Assembly (NCBI GenBank): GCA_037447655.1
Contig: JBBHKE010001781.1
Span: 335,484 to 399,483, forward strand
Direction: 5' to 3'
Source: Zygnema cylindricum
Lineage: Eukaryota; Streptophyta; Zygnematophyceae; Zygnematales; Zygnemataceae
Length of the DNA stretch: 64,000 bases
In this document: positions 36,842-49,186 of the stretch, one piece after another
How positions within the stretch are numbered: the stretch's first letter is position 1
Layout of the letters: the number at the start of each line of letters is the position of its first letter
Notes under the pieces: model-generated
What the model was told of the DNA's origin: nothing
Databases searched by the model: none
Seen by the model: only the letters and a program-made list of their open reading frames with translations
Program-made: the position numbers and the translations under genes

Positions 36842-37123
36842 TTGAGTGATCCGGGCGGTGGCGGCTCGGAAGATAGTGATGAAGAAAGAAGAAGGAAGAG
36901 GGTCCGAAAAGGGAAAGATATCGTTGACAGAGATTCGGATTTGGATGAGGAGAGTGACAACAAAGATGAAAAATTGTGCAAATTCTCGGAAGATGGTGCA
37001 AATTTAAAGGATAAAATTAGCCAATTTGGAAGAAATTTATCAAAAGTCAACTCATTCTTTGGCAACTACGCAAGATTGGTAATGGCAAGGAGAACATTTT
37101 GGCTTCAGATTGAAAAGCAATGA
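36842..37123 (+). CDS. Unrecognised small charged protein or exon
   Basis: An open frame of 93 residues. It starts MSDPGGGGSEDSDEERRRKR, continues acidic and lysine-rich, and ends in a more ordered part with KVNSFFGNYARLVMARRTFW. Composition differs from the surrounding noise, but I recognise no domain. The upstream codons are also open back to a stop, so the Met is only a guess. It could be part of a spliced gene or a transposon fragment. Confidence 0.3.
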   Translation: MSDPGGGGSEDSDEERRRKRVRKGKDIVDRDSDLDEESDNKDEKLCKFSEDGANLKDKISQFGRNLSKVNSFFGNYARLVMARRTFWLQIEKQ

Positions 37124-37409
37124 GGTGGAAACTCAAGAATCTGACCAATCGTGTAGAACCTCAGTGAATGATTACTGCTGATTTTTGGCGATCTCGGGCG
37201 ATACCTCCGGTACGGATGAACCTACCCGACATATTTATCTAGGGTCATGGAGTCACATGTACATTGCTGAAAAAACCATTCATTCAATGTATAGATATAC
37301 AACAAAAAAAAACACGGCAAACAATAAACGCGACCATTTGTGGCTGAAACACGACACTTGGCATCATTTTAATTTGACCAAGTATTAGCTTTACAACACA
37401 AGCGACCTT

Positions 37410-37505
37410 CTAGAAGCTTCGGCCATGGCTTCCTGCTATGGATCCAACAGCTTCGGCCATGGCTTTCTGCTATGGTTCCAACAGCTTCGGCCATGGCTTT
37501 GTGCT
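37410..37505. repeat. Three tandem 32-33-bp units
   Basis: The unit contains CTTCGGCCATGGCTTYCTGC and repeats at about 37420, 37450 and 37483 just ahead of the larger tandem repeat. Confidence 0.8.
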
Positions 37506-38363
37506 AGGGTTTTTTGACTTTCTCTTCGTGTATCCTGCGTCAAATTTGACGTGCAAATACTCTAAAGAAATTACTTTCAAAAATCTTTCTATTAGTGGCC
37601 AAATCCGCTCCATCCGTTCTCTCTATTTTTTTTATAATCAGTCTTCCAATTTCGGCCGATTGCCTTTTTTCCTTTATGTGGCAAACTCCCACCACCTTTG
37701 GCGCCCAATTTGGCATGCCTGTAGTCGACCATCAGCACTTACTTTTTGCACTTACTCCCTTCTTTTGTCAAAATCACCTCTTACTGTGGAAAATTGCTTT
37801 TGCTTTTTCGAAGGTGGCGTTCAAGAATCTTCGGCCATGGCTTCCTACTAGAATTTTCTGCCATTCTCTTTGTGTATTCGGCGCCAAATATCGCTTGCAA
37901 GTACTCAAAAGAAAGAATTTTCAGAATTCCTTGTAATAGTGTTCACATCAGCTCCATCCGTTCTCTCTGGTTTTTTACTATCAGGTCTGCCAGTTTTGGC
38001 TGATTTCGATTTTTCTTTTTGTGGCCATCTTCCACCACCTTTGCCGCCCAATTTGGCGTGCCATTAGTCGGCCATCAGGATTATGCACATACTGCATTCT
38101 TCCATAAAATTTAGCTTGTATGGTGGAGGATTGTTTTTTCGCCGATCTCATATGCTATAAGGCGCCGCCGGCGGCTTCTCGAACTTTTGGCCATGGCTTC
38201 CTGATCTCGTTTACCCGCCTTTCCACTTCCATATTCTCACCAAATTTCATGTTCAGATAATTGATTTTCGGCGGCCATTTTCCTTTCAGTTTTTTACACT
38301 TTTCCTCTTCCCTTGTCACGGATTTCCACATCCTAATATCAATCGGCAGTAGACCGGATACTC
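37483..38363. repeat. About 345-bp tandem repeat, two full and one partial copy
   Basis: Copies start at GGCCATGGCTT near 37490, 37835 and 38197. Copies 1 and 2 share 'ctccatccgttctctct', 'ccaccacctttg', 'cgcccaatttggc' and 'cgaccatcag' blocks in order. The third is shorter and more diverged and is cut by the copia element at 38364. The CCATGGCTTYCTGATYTCG start is also seen at 3430 and 25922, so this is one dispersed family. Confidence 0.75.
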
Positions 38364-38808
38364 TGTTAAGGGACATTTAGCATCGGTTTATTTTTGTCTT
38401 GTCCGTACTTTTCTTACGTCGGTCAAGTCTTGTTGACCGTCTTATCCAGACATCTCACTTTTGGTACTGTCCGTACTTTCCATACATCAGTCCAGTCATT
38501 TGTGCTTTTTCGTTAAATACGTCTGTATAGTCTTTTTACGTACAAGTCCTTTGACCGTCGGTCCAGTCTTTTGGGCGACGGTCCAGTCTTTTATGCTACA
38601 TACATTTGTTAGAATCTAGACTAGGATCCTTTTGTTACAACGCACTGTAGAGCGCTTAGACTCCGCAGTAATTAGCATTGTATATTTTGTATATAAGTAA
38701 CTCTTCTCACTTAATGAAATCATCCCAAATACAAATCAATTCCTCTCTCAATGCATTGATCTTTCTCTTGTGTACAATTTAATGGCTTTCGCCAATCCAC
38801 CTCGAATA
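38364..38808 (+). repeat. 5' LTR of copia element B
   Basis: 445 bp. A TATA-like TTGTATATAAG lies near 38685 and CTTAATGAAATCATC follows. The ATG taken as the gag start (38782-38784) lies inside the last 27 bp of the LTR. Confidence 0.92.
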
Positions 38809-39549
38809 GGTTATGGGCCTAGCCATGCCACTTCTAATAGAATCCAAAAGTTGATGGCCAAAACTTTTATAATTGGTCATTTTCAGCCATTCATTTTTTC
38901 AAACACGAGAAGATTTGGGACCATTTTATAAGAATTTCAAAACCTCCTATCCTTTCCTCTACTGATACACCAGGAGAAAAAGCTACCAAAGAGTTGGCAA
39001 TCGCTACATGGAAACAAAAGGATGAGGATGCGCACGCTCGTCTAGTGATGTCACTTACTACAGAGCGCACTCGTCTTATTCGCGGCGCCTCCTCTTCGCC
39101 GAGGCTTGGAGTCGTCTTCAAGCAGCTTACATTCAAACCGGATGGGCCGCTCGCCGAATTCAAAAACGAGCGTTTTTTAACTCCATGAAAAAGTCGTTAG
39201 AATCTATGCAGGATTTGATTAGCACACTCGAATTGTCGGCCGGAAAATGCACGATGATAGGCGTGCATCTTTTCGACGAAGTCCTCCCTTCAACCCTTTT
39301 GGGAGGACTCCCTGAAACCTTTTCCCCTTTCATTTCCTCGTTTGACAATCTAGACCAATCCATTCCCTTTCACTCACTTTGTAGCAAACTTTTGCATGAA
39401 GAGACAAAACTTCTCTCTTTTCCTGCTCCAAATCTCTATCATGCAAATGCTTTTATTGCCGAAAATCAAAAAACTAACTCTGGGGGGGCGCAGCATTTGT
39501 TTTGTGCATACTTCAAAATAAATGGACATTCCGTTGAAGAATGTCGATA
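38782..39549 (+). pseudogene. gag of copia element B
   Basis: It starts at the ATG in the LTR (MAFANPPRIGYGPSHATSN) and loses frame near 38850. It then continues in pieces as a copia gag: WKQKDEDAHARLVMSLTTER, then SMKKSLESMQDLISTLELSA, GGLPETFSPFISSFD and LLHEETKLL. The zinc knuckle reads CAYFKINGHSVEEC, so the second Cys is Phe. A stop ends the frame at 39547-39549. It is a broken copy. Confidence 0.85.
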
Positions 39550-39550
39550 A

Positions 39551-42500
39551 TTGGCGAGGCGAAAAGCAGCCGAGGCTTCCAATCCCCCTGAAATTGGAGG
39601 GAATGCCAACTCTGCCCATGCCAACCCACCAAATCTTCCCACCCCCCCACTCCCTCCACACCTTTCTTTCCCTCCAAATTTTCCTTATCCTCACCATTAT
39701 TCCCTTTCTCCATCCCTTCCACAATCTTCTAACGCCGAAGCGCACTATGCCTCTTCAAACCCCGTTAACCTCCCTTGGTCGACCGCTTTCTCCCCACATT
39801 TTCCCTCTAATTATCCCACTCCAGTAGCTTCGCCTTTTGTCCTCCCTCCCTCACCAAAAATTGGATATGGAAATGTTGCCCATCATATCCCAAATTCTGG
39901 TACTCTAGATACTTATTTTCCACCAGGGTATATTTTTCTATCTCAAACCCCAGCCGATTGGCTAATACATAGTGGTGCTAGTCACCACCTTTCACCACGA
40001 TCTGATTCGTTCACTCACCTTTATCCTCTATCATCTCTTATGTAGATTCGTTTAGGAGACGACCGCATTCTGTTGGCTACTCATTCTGGCGACGTAAAAG
40101 TCCCTAATGCGTCTATTCACATTCGGAACGTACTCTTTGTTCCACGTCTAGCTAGGAATTTATTTTCTGTCACTTCTGCCGGCTTAGAAGCTGAATTTAA
40201 TAATGATAGAGTAACATTTTTTTATAGAAAAGACAATAGTACTGTAGGTTTCGCGTAGCACGAGATTCTATGTACGTCCTACAATCCTATAATACGCCAA
40301 AGATATTTGCTTTAAGTGCTAGCGTCGAAAGTTTTCCACTTTGGCATTTAAGATATGGTCATTTACATAGCAAAAGTTTGAGTACTTGCCAAATCTTGTA
40401 ACTGGACTAAATTCATTTCCTAACAAATCTTTGGATTTTTGTCACAGTTGTGTGCAAGGAAAAATGCCGCGTCACTCATTTCCCACTAGCACTACTGTCA
40501 TCACTAAACCACTTGCACTTGTACATACGGACGTGTGTGGACACATGCGCACGCGTGGCTACAGTGAAACCCTTTTTTTTTCACTTTCATTGACCACGCC
40601 ACTCGTTTTTCACACGTGTATCCAATCTGTCATAAATCTGACGCTTTTGCCCGATTTCAGGAATTTAAAGCGTTGGTAGAAAACTTTCATAACAAACGAA
40701 TCAAGGTCTTGCTTAGTGACAACGGTGGCGAATTTTTGTCCAACTAATTTTTTGAGTTTCTCATGCAACATGGAATCTCTCGTCATTTAACAGCCCCTCG
40801 GACGCCACAACAAAATGGCATTGCAGAAAGGTACAATCGAACATTACATGACATGTCACGCTCCATGCTGTATTTTGCCAATATGCCTTATGAATTTTGG
40901 GCAGAGGCTATCGTTTGCGCAAATTACTTACGCAATCTTTGTCCCACTAACGCTTTACCAAAATCTACTCCAATGGAAGCATGGTCCTCTGTCAAACCAG
41001 ATATACGTCACCTTAGAATCTTTGATTGTGAAGCGTGGTATAAAGACCTCCTCCAATCGGACGCCAAATTGGGCGCTCGCGCATTTCGTGGCATTTTCGT
41101 TTGGTACGCTCCAAATTCCAAAGCGTACCGCATATGGAGTCCTTCTCACCATCGCGTCATCACCACCAGAGAAGTAACTTTCAACGAAATGCCACTTCTC
41201 CAAACCTTGTCTCGTATGCCCTTCCTTTCCCCTCTTCCCCCATTATCAGATTTTCCTTCCCTCACCCTCTATGACCCTCTTCGCTCAAACCTTCCCCTTC
41301 AATCTCTTCAGCCATCTGAATTCACCTACCTTACACCTTCCCACCCCTCTCCTCTTACTCCTATATTTTCCCCCTCATCATCTTCAAGTCCCCCTCCTCC
41401 ATCTTCTCCTACCCCCCTTATTTTCCCGGCTGCTCCTTTCACTCCTGCCAACCACTCAGCTGCCCTTCGTCATCGCCCTGTCACAAATTTTGAAGATACT
41501 TCCTCCTCTCCCCCTCTTTCCCAAGATGATCATCTTTTTGACAATCTTTCTCCCACAATTTTTTCCCACTCACCTCTTCTTAGACCTTTTGCTCCTTCGA
41601 GCCTTCATTTCCCAATCCTGAGCCTTCCCCTCTTCTTGACCCCTCACTTTTACCTCGCCGAAACCCCGCACGCTCTAGAGTTCCCCCCTCTCTGCTTATT
41701 ACTTCCATAGGCCATGCCTCTCTAGCTTACGCTTACTCGGCTGGGGCCTCTGCCTCTCTTATTTCAGCCCCTCTCTCTCAAAGTTCCCCTCAAACGTCGT
41801 GATGCCTCGTTTTGGAAAATCGGCGCTAATGCCGAATTCAATGCTTTACTTTCCAACAAAACATGGAATCTTGCTCCCCTTCCCCCTGGTCGAAAGGGAA
41901 TCGGTTCGAAATGGGTCTTCCGTGTAAAACAAAAAGCGGATGGATCCGTGGACAAATACAAAGCTCGCTTGGTGGCGAATGGCTTTTCCCAAATCGAAGG
42001 TATGGATTTCACTGAAACCTTTGCTCCTGTTGCCCGATTTACATCTATCCGCACTTTACTTGCTTTAGCGGCTGAACATGATTTCCATGTTCATCAGATA
42101 GATGTTAAAAACGCCTTCTTAAATGAGATTTTGTCCGAGGACATTTACATGCATAATCCTGAAGGCTATATTTCCCCTGGATCTGAACATCTGGTTTGCC
42201 ATCTCATTAAATCAATCTATGGATTAAAGCAACCCCCCTATGTTTGGAACCATACTATAGATGCCATTATGCGGAAAGAAGGATTTACCCGAATTGATGT
42301 CGATTTTAGCATTTACTCTCGTGGCTCTGGCACCTCATTGATCATTGTTGCCATCTTTGTTGACGATCTCCTTCTTGTTGGTCCTTCCCTCTCTAAAACC
42401 TCCGCTGTCAAATCTCTCCTTCAGACCCATTTTGACATGGACGATCTAGGTGAGCTCACTTATTATTTGGGCATTCAAGTTTCTCGTAATCGCTCGACTC

Positions 42501-43319
42501 GCACCCTCTCTCTCTCTCTCAAGAGACCTTTATCTCTGATCTTTTGGAACGCTTTGGCATGGCAGAGTGCTCCTCCCTTTCCACTCCTTTAGATGCCAAT
42601 GCCCCTCTCTTCTTTTCCACTGATTCTCTTCTCTCTCCCTCCCTCCATGTCACTTACCGCTCAATGGTCGGGGCCCTTATGTACGCCATGCAGGCCACCC
42701 ACCCTGACATTGCCACAGCTGTCACTAAACTCAGTCAATTCCTTCAACGTCCTTCTCTTGATCATCTTGCCGCAACCAAACGTACCTTTCCTTTTCTCCA
42801 GGGCACTAAAACTCTTTGTCTCACATATTCTTCGTCTGCCTCCAGTGCTCTTACGGGTTTTGTTAATTCAGATTGGGCCCAAGATGAGCTTTCACGGCGT
42901 TCCACCACTGACTCGTGCTTCTTTTTGGGCAATGGTATTATCTCTTAGTCATGCATAAAGCAACCTACCACGGCACTGAGGCGGAATATATGGCCGCTTG
43001 TCACGCCGCGAAAGAAGTTGTTTGGCTTCAGACCCTGCTTTCCAATCTTGGGTTTCCCCCTTCAGCCCCAACTCCTATTTTTTCCGATTCCCAAGGAGCC
43101 CTTGCTTTGATCCGCAATCGTGTTCACCACAAGCGGACGAAGCACATCAACATTCAGTATCACTACTCTCGGGAGCGAGTCGAAGATGGCACTCTCCAAT
43201 TTCTTTATGTCAAATCCGCTGACCAAATGGCCGATTATCTCACCAAGGCTCTTCATGGACCTCACTTTGAGCAGCACCGCCTCTCCTCTAGCCTTCGTCT
43301 TCTTTTTCCTCTTGGCTAA
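39551..43319 (+). pseudogene. pol of copia element B
   Basis: Order: proline-rich spacer (39600-39850), protease (WLIHSGASHHL, where the catalytic Asp is His; the related element C has Asp), GAG_pre-integrase, integrase (HTDVCG, SDNGGEF, QQNGIAERYNRTL, all three catalytic residues present), a Ser/Pro spacer, reverse transcriptase (IGSKWVFRVKQ, DVKNAFLN, FVDDLLLVG) and RNase H (EAEYMAACHAAKE, KSADQMADYLTKAL). Stops or frameshifts lie near 40043, 40250, 40400, 40480, 40570, 40679, 40745, 41710, 42510 and 42946. The parts are readable but no full polyprotein can be made. Confidence 0.92.
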
Positions 43320-43371
43320 ATATTCTTTGTTTTCCTCTCAATCTACTTTCTAGTTTTCGCTTGAGGGGGGT

Positions 43372-43816
43372 TGTTAAGGGACATTTAGCGTCAGTTTATT
43401 TTTGTCTTGTCCGTACTTTTCTTACGTCGGTCAAGTCTTGTTGACCATCTTATCTGGACATCTCACTTTTGGTCATGTCCGTACTTTCCATACGTCGGTC
43501 CAGTCATTTGTACTTTTTTGTTACATACGTTGGTCTAGTCTTTTTACGTACAAGTCCTTTGACCGTCAGTCCAGTCTTTTGGGCGACGGTCCAGTCTTTC
43601 GTCCTACATACATTTGTTGGAATCTTGACTAGGATCCCTTTGTTACAGCGCACCGTAGAGCGCTTAGACTCCACAGTAATTAGCATTGTATATTTTGTAT
43701 ATAAAAGACTCTTCTCACTTAATGAAATCATCCGAAATACAAATAAATTCCTCTCTCAATGCATTGATCTCTCTCTTGTGTACAATTTTATGGCTTCCGC
43801 CAATCCACCTCCAATA
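43372..43816 (+). repeat. 3' LTR of copia element B
   Basis: 445 bp, the same length as the 5' LTR but with several percent mismatches. The insertion is therefore not recent. It is followed by TACTC. Confidence 0.93.
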
Positions 43817-43821
43817 TACTC

Positions 43822-44713
43822 AATAGTCATTTGATGCAACAACCGTTATTTCCAGACAACAGCATAGACAAGAAGACTTGGTTTGGAAATTCCGTTGCCT
43901 TGCGTGGGCGCCCGGACCCTTTGGGAGTGAGTGACACCTGCACACCTTGGTGGTTGTGCTCAATCATCCACACCGGGGGTGGCACACGACATCCGAGCTT
44001 CCACCTTTAATTTTTTCCTCCTTCACCTTGCAAGGTTGGACGAGACCTTTGTGGGCACCACGTATTTTTGGACCTTTGGCAAGGTACTCTTGAGTTCTTA
44101 TGGCCTCTCATGAATAAAGAGCGTCTCCCTCTCTTTCCCCGTCATCTCCCACGCATCCGCGTGTATGGACCATCATATGAGGGTTGGCCCATCCTCCCAA
44201 ATTTCCTCTTCCACCACCCATTGCTGCTCCCTCACCCCAACCCTTTCACCCAAATTCTTCACGTGCTCCCCCACCCTCGCCCCAATCGGGGGAGAACCAT
44301 ACTCTACCCTTGCCTACACCGCAACATTGCCCTCCTCGTTGCCAAGAGCAGCCCCAAGAATTGTCATTGACCCTCTTTTCTATCCCTCCTCTTCCACCAA
44401 CCCCGTGGGAGATTAATTCAACTCCTCCTCCAACCATCCCATCCCATCCCTAGGTTCCCCTTATGAACCAATTTCAATGTCTCATCCCCCTCACTCAAAC
44501 ATCATACCTACATCTCAAGTCCGTTTTTCAGCGACCCCACAATTGACCCGCACTTTTCATCATTCTCCTTCGCATATGAACCATTCCCCTAAAATCCCTA
44601 TGGGAAGCCTTGCGCTCAACCTGTTGGTTTAGCCCGACATGTAAAAGCATGTCCCCTGATCGTTCAAGATATTTTTTCAACGCTTAAGAAAACACCAATA
44701 TCGTCCCTCTCAA
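43822..44713. other. Low-complexity CT/CC-rich sequence before the assembly gap
   Basis: Proline/serine-coding frames overlap on the plus strand, and 44450-44650 resembles the spacer of a copia polyprotein with stops. No domain is recognised. It may be host sequence or the end of another degraded element. Confidence 0.35.
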
Positions 44714-44723
44714 NNNNNNNNNN
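44714..44723. other. Assembly gap (10 N)
   Basis: A run of ten N. Sequence continuity and distance across it are not assured. Confidence 1.
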
Positions 44724-44914
44724 TCCCTCACCCCCCCACCCTTCTTGACCACCCAACCGTATCCGTCGCAACCGTAAGGGAGGTCAAAATCCCCCTAACT
44801 TTCGGAGACGATGAAAGGCGGAGCGGTTAAAATTTGTCAGAAGTTGCCTTACAGGAAAACAAACGTGATTCGCGTTTTGTTTGCCACGTGGGGGGGTATC
44901 AATCAGAAGACTAC

Positions 44915-47900
44915 CCACCAGTTCTTCCCACCCCCCCACTCCCTACACACCTTTCTTTCCCTCCAAATTTTCCTTATCCTCACCATTATTCCCCTTCTCC
45001 ATCCCTTCCACAATCTTCTAACGCCGCAGCGCACTATGCCTCTTCAAACCCCGTGAACCTCCCTTGGTGGACCGCTTTCTCCCCACATTTTCCCTCTAAT
45101 TATGCCACTCCAGTAGCTTCCCCTTTTGTCCTCCCTCCCTAACCAGAATTTGGATATGGCAATGTTGCCCATCATATCCCAAATTCTATCACTTCGGATA
45201 CTCAATTTCCACAAGGGTATGCTTTTCTATCTCAAACCCTTAACGATTCGCTAATAGATAGTGGTGCTAGTCACCACCTTTCACCACGATCTGATTGGTT
45301 CACCCACCTTTCTCCTCTATCATCTCCTATGAAGATTCGTTTAGGAGACGACCGCATTCTGTTGGCTTTTCATTCTGGCGACGTAAACATCCCTATTGTG
45401 TCTATTCACATTCGGAACGTACTCTTTGTTCCTAGTCTAGCTAGGAATTTCTTTTCTGTCAAAGTCGCCACTTCTGACGGCTTACAAGTTGAATTTAATA
45501 ATGATAGAGTAAAGTTTTTCGATAGAAAAGACAATAGTTCTGTAGGTTTTGGCGTAGCACGAGATTCTATGTACGTCCTACAATCCTATAGTACGCCAAA
45601 GATATTTGCATTAAGTGCTAGCGTCGAAAGTTTTCCACTTTGGCATTTAAGATATGGTCATTTAAATAGCCAAAGTTTCTGTACTTTGCCAAATCTTGTA
45701 GCTAGACTAAATTCATTTTCTAACAAATCTTTGGATTTTTTTCACGGTTGCGTGCAAGGAAAATGCCGCGTCACTTATTTCCCACAAGCATTACCGTCAT
45801 CACTGAACCACTTGCACTTGTACACACGGACGTGTGTGGTCCCATGCGCACGCGTAGCTACAGTGGATCCTTTTATTTTGTCACTTTCAATGACCACGCC
45901 ACTCGTTTTTCACACGTGTATCGAATGTGTCATAAATCTGACGCTTTTGCCCGATTTCAGGAATTTAAGGCGTTGGCAAAAAAATTTCACAACAAACGAA
46001 TCAAGGTCTTGCACAATGACAACGGTGGCGAATTTTTGTCCAACCAATTTTCTGAATTTCTTATGCAACATGGAATCTCGCGTCATTCAACAGCGCCTCG
46101 AACGCCACAACAAAACGGAATTGCAGAAAGGTAGAATCGAACATTACATGACATGTCACGCTCCATGCTGTACTTTGCCAATTTGCCTTATGAATTTTGG
46201 GCAGAGGCTGTCGTTTGCGCAAATTACTTACGCAATCTTTGTCCCTCTAACGCTTTACCAAAATCTACTCTAATGGAAGCATGGTCCTCTGTCAAACCAG
46301 ATATACGTCACCTTAGAATCTTTGGTTGTGAAGCGTGGTATAAAAACCTCCTCCAATCGGACGACAAATTGGGCGCTCGCGCATTTCGTGGCATTTTGGT
46401 TGGGTACGCTCCAAATTCCAAAGCGTACAGCATCTGGAGTCCTTCTTAACATCGTGTCATCACCACCAAAGAAGTAACTATCAACGAAACGCCACTTCTT
46501 CGTATGCCCTTTCCTTCCCCTCTTCCCCCATTATCCGACTTTCCTTCCCTCACCCTCTATGACCCTCTTACCTACCTTACACCTTCCCACCCTTCTCCTC
46601 TTAATCCTCCGATATTTTTTCCCTCATCATCTTCAAGTCCCCCTCCTCCTCCATCTTCTCCTACCCGCCTTGTTTTTCGCGGCTACTCCCATCACTCCTG
46701 CCTGCCACTCAGCTGCCTTTCCTCTTCATCATGTCACAAATTTTGAAGATACTTCTTCCTCTCCCCCTCTTTCCCAAGATGATCATCTTTTTGACAATCT
46801 TTCTCCTACAATTGTTTCCCACTCATCTCTTCTTGGGCCTTTTGCTCCTCTTGAGCCTTCACATTCCAATCCTGAGCCTTCCCCTCTTCCTGACCCCTCT
46901 CTTTTACCTCGCCGAAACCCCGCATGCTCTAGAGTTTCCCCCTCTCGGCTTATTATTTCCATAGGTCATGCCTCTCTAGCTTACGCTTACTCGGCTGGGG
47001 CCTCTGCCTCTCTTAGTTCAGCCCCTCTCTCTCTCAAAGCTGCCCTAAAACGTCCCGATGCCTCCTTTTGGAAAATCGCCGCTGATGCTGAATTTAATGC
47101 CTTACTTACAAACAAAACATGGAATCTTGTTCCCCTTCCCCTTGGAAAAAAGGCAATCGGTTCGAAATGGGTCTTCCGTGTAAAACAAAAAGCGGATGGA
47201 TCCGTGGACAAATACAAAGCTCGCTTGGTGGCGAAGGGCTTTTGCCAAATCGAAGGTATAGATTTCACTGAGACCTTTGCTCCTGTTGCCCGATTGACAT
47301 CTATTCGCACTTTACTTGCTTTAGCTGCCTAACATGATTTCCATGTTCATCAGATGGATGTTAAAAATGCCTTATTAAATGGGATCTTTTCCAAGGACAT
47401 TTACATGCATCAACCTTAAGGCTATATTTCCCTTGGATCTGAATATCTGGTTTGCCATCTCATTAAAACAATCTATGGATTAAAACAACCCCCCTGTGTA
47501 TGGAACCATACCATAGATGTCATTATGCGGAAAGAAGGATTTACCCGAACTGATGCCGATTTTAGCATTTACTCTCGTGGCTCTGGCACCTCTTTGACCA
47601 TTGTTGCCATCTTTGTCGATGATCTCCTTCTTGTTGGTCCTTCCCTATCTGAAATCTCCACTTTTAAATCTCTCCTTCAGACCCATTTTGACATGGCCGA
47701 TCTTGGTGAGCTCACTTATTATTTGGGCATTCAAGTTTTTCGTAATCACTCGGCTCGTACCCTCTCATTCTCTCATGAGACCTGTATCTTTTATCTTTTG
47801 GAACGCTTTGGCATGGCAGAGTGCTCCTCCCTTTCAACTCCTTTAGATGCCAATGCCCCTCTCCTCCCTTCCATTGACTCCCTTCTCTCCCCCTCCCTCC

Positions 47901-48628
47901 ATGCCATTTACCGCTCGATGGTCGGGGCCCTTATGTACGCCATGCAGGCCACCCGCCCTGACATTGCCACAACTGTCATTAAACTTAGTCAATTCCTTCA
48001 ACGTCTTTCTCTTGATCATCTTGCCGCAACCAAACGTGTCTTTCTTTATCTACAGGGCACTAAAACTCTTTGTCTTACATATTTTTCCTCTGGCTCTAGT
48101 ACTCTTACGGGTTTTGTTGATTCAGATTGGGCACAAGATGAGCTTTCCCGCTGTTCCACCAAAGGCTCGTGCTTCTTTTTGGGCAATGGTCTAATCTCTT
48201 GGTCATGCAGGAAGCAGCCTACCACTCCATGCTCCAGCAATGAGGCAGAATATATGGCTTCTTGTCACGCCGCCAAGGAAGCTGTCTGGCTTCGGACTCT
48301 ACTTTCCAATCTTGGATTTCCCCCTTCAGCCCCTACTCATATCTTTTCCGATTCCCAGGGAGCTCTTGCTGTGATCCGCAATCTTGTTCACCACAAGCGG
48401 ACGAAGCACATCGACATTCAGTATCATTACTCTCGGGAGCGGGTCGAAGATGCCACTCTCCAGTTTCTTTATGTCAAATGCGCCGACCAAGTGGCCGATT
48501 ATCTCACCAAGGCTCTTTATCGCCCTCACTTTGAGCTGCACCGCCTCTCCTTTGGCATTTGTCTTCCTTTTCCTCCTGGCAAAATTTCCTTTGTTTTCAT
48601 CTCAGTTTATTTTCTAGTTTTCGCTTGA
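44915..48628 (+). pseudogene. pol of copia element C
   Basis: Domains in order: proline-rich spacer, protease (DSGASHHL near 45260), GAG_pre-integrase (FPLWHLRYGHLNSQSF), integrase (HTDVCGPMRTR, LHNDNGGEFLSNQF, PQQNGIAER), reverse transcriptase (IGSKWVFRVKQ, then FVDDLLLVG) and RNase H (SSNEAEYMASCHAAKEAVW). Stops include TAG near 46132, TAA near 46447, 47330 and 47417, with frame changes near 45140, 45760 and 46690. The 367-residue frame at 47525-48628 covers the end of RT through RNase H intact. It cannot yield a full polyprotein. Confidence 0.9.
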
Positions 48629-48635
48629 GGGGGGG

Positions 48636-48870
48636 TGTTAAGGGTCATTTAGCGTCAGTTTTCTCATCTGTACCTTTTCATTATATGTGTTGGTGGTCTT
48701 GTCCGTATTTTTCATTTCCTACGTCGGTCAAGTCTTGCCGTCATATCCGGAAGACTTACTTTTGGTCTTGTCCGTACTTCTTTACGTTGGTCCAGTCTTT
48801 TGTACTTTTCATTACATACGTCGGTCTAGTCTTTTCTACGTACAAAGTACTTTGACCGTCGGTCCAGTCT
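48636..48870 (+). repeat. Partial 3' LTR of copia element C
   Basis: It starts TGTTAAGGGTCATTTAGCG after the polypurine tract GAGGGGGGG. It follows the solo LTR at 50171 ('ttctcatctgtaccttttc', 'ggtggtcttgtccgta') more closely than element B's LTR, then ends in a CTCT run (48871-48893). Confidence 0.88.
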
Positions 48871-48893
48871 TTCTCTCTCTCTCTCTCTCTCTT

Positions 48894-49186
48894 CTGCTCA
48901 CACTAATAGCGATACACGGTGTACTGTATTTTAGTGTTGTAAGTGTCCTAATAACAATTCGCTTTGTTTAACCGGATTGCTAATACCGGATGAACTTAGG
49001 TACGGAAAATGACACTACCTACACTGTTGAAATTTTTACTCATTTTTTTGGGTAAGATCTCTCGTACGGTTTATCATGATACTGTTTAGCTCAATTGCAA
49101 TTGAAAGCAATTAATGGCAATAGGGTGATTAAGGGTCAAGTTCCATCATACGTTTTTGTAATCAAACGCTAACTCTTCTGACCGGG
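48894..49186. other. Junction debris with a lone family 1 TIR
   Basis: CACTAATAGCGATACACGGTG followed by TA lies at 48902-48924, a right end of TIR family 1 with no left partner. A TTAAGGGTCAAGTTCCATCA word near 49130 resembles the ends of the hairpin-centred family. Confidence 0.55.

Larger units (their letters stand above)
38364..43816 (+). mobile_element. Copia LTR retrotransposon B, complete, with target duplication TACTC
   Basis: Two 445-bp LTRs (38364-38808 and 43372-43816) begin TGTTAAGGGACATTTAG and end CAATA/GAATA. TACTC precedes the first (38359-38363) and follows the second (43817-43821), a perfect 5-bp duplication. The polypurine tract TTGAGGGGGG precedes the 3' LTR. The internal part encodes gag and pol in copia order but with frameshifts and stops. 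The LTR is built of repeated 'cgtcggtccagtcttttgta' words. Confidence 0.95.
44915..48870 (+). mobile_element. Copia retrotransposon C, 5'-truncated relative of B
   Basis: Similarity to element B begins abruptly near 44915 (B position about 39640) and runs through the rest of pol into a 3' LTR at 48636. That LTR breaks off after about 235 bp. No 5' LTR or gag is present. The pol copy is in places better preserved than B: protease reads SLIDSGASHHL with the Asp intact, and RT plus RNase H are open from 47525 to 48628. Confidence 0.9.
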
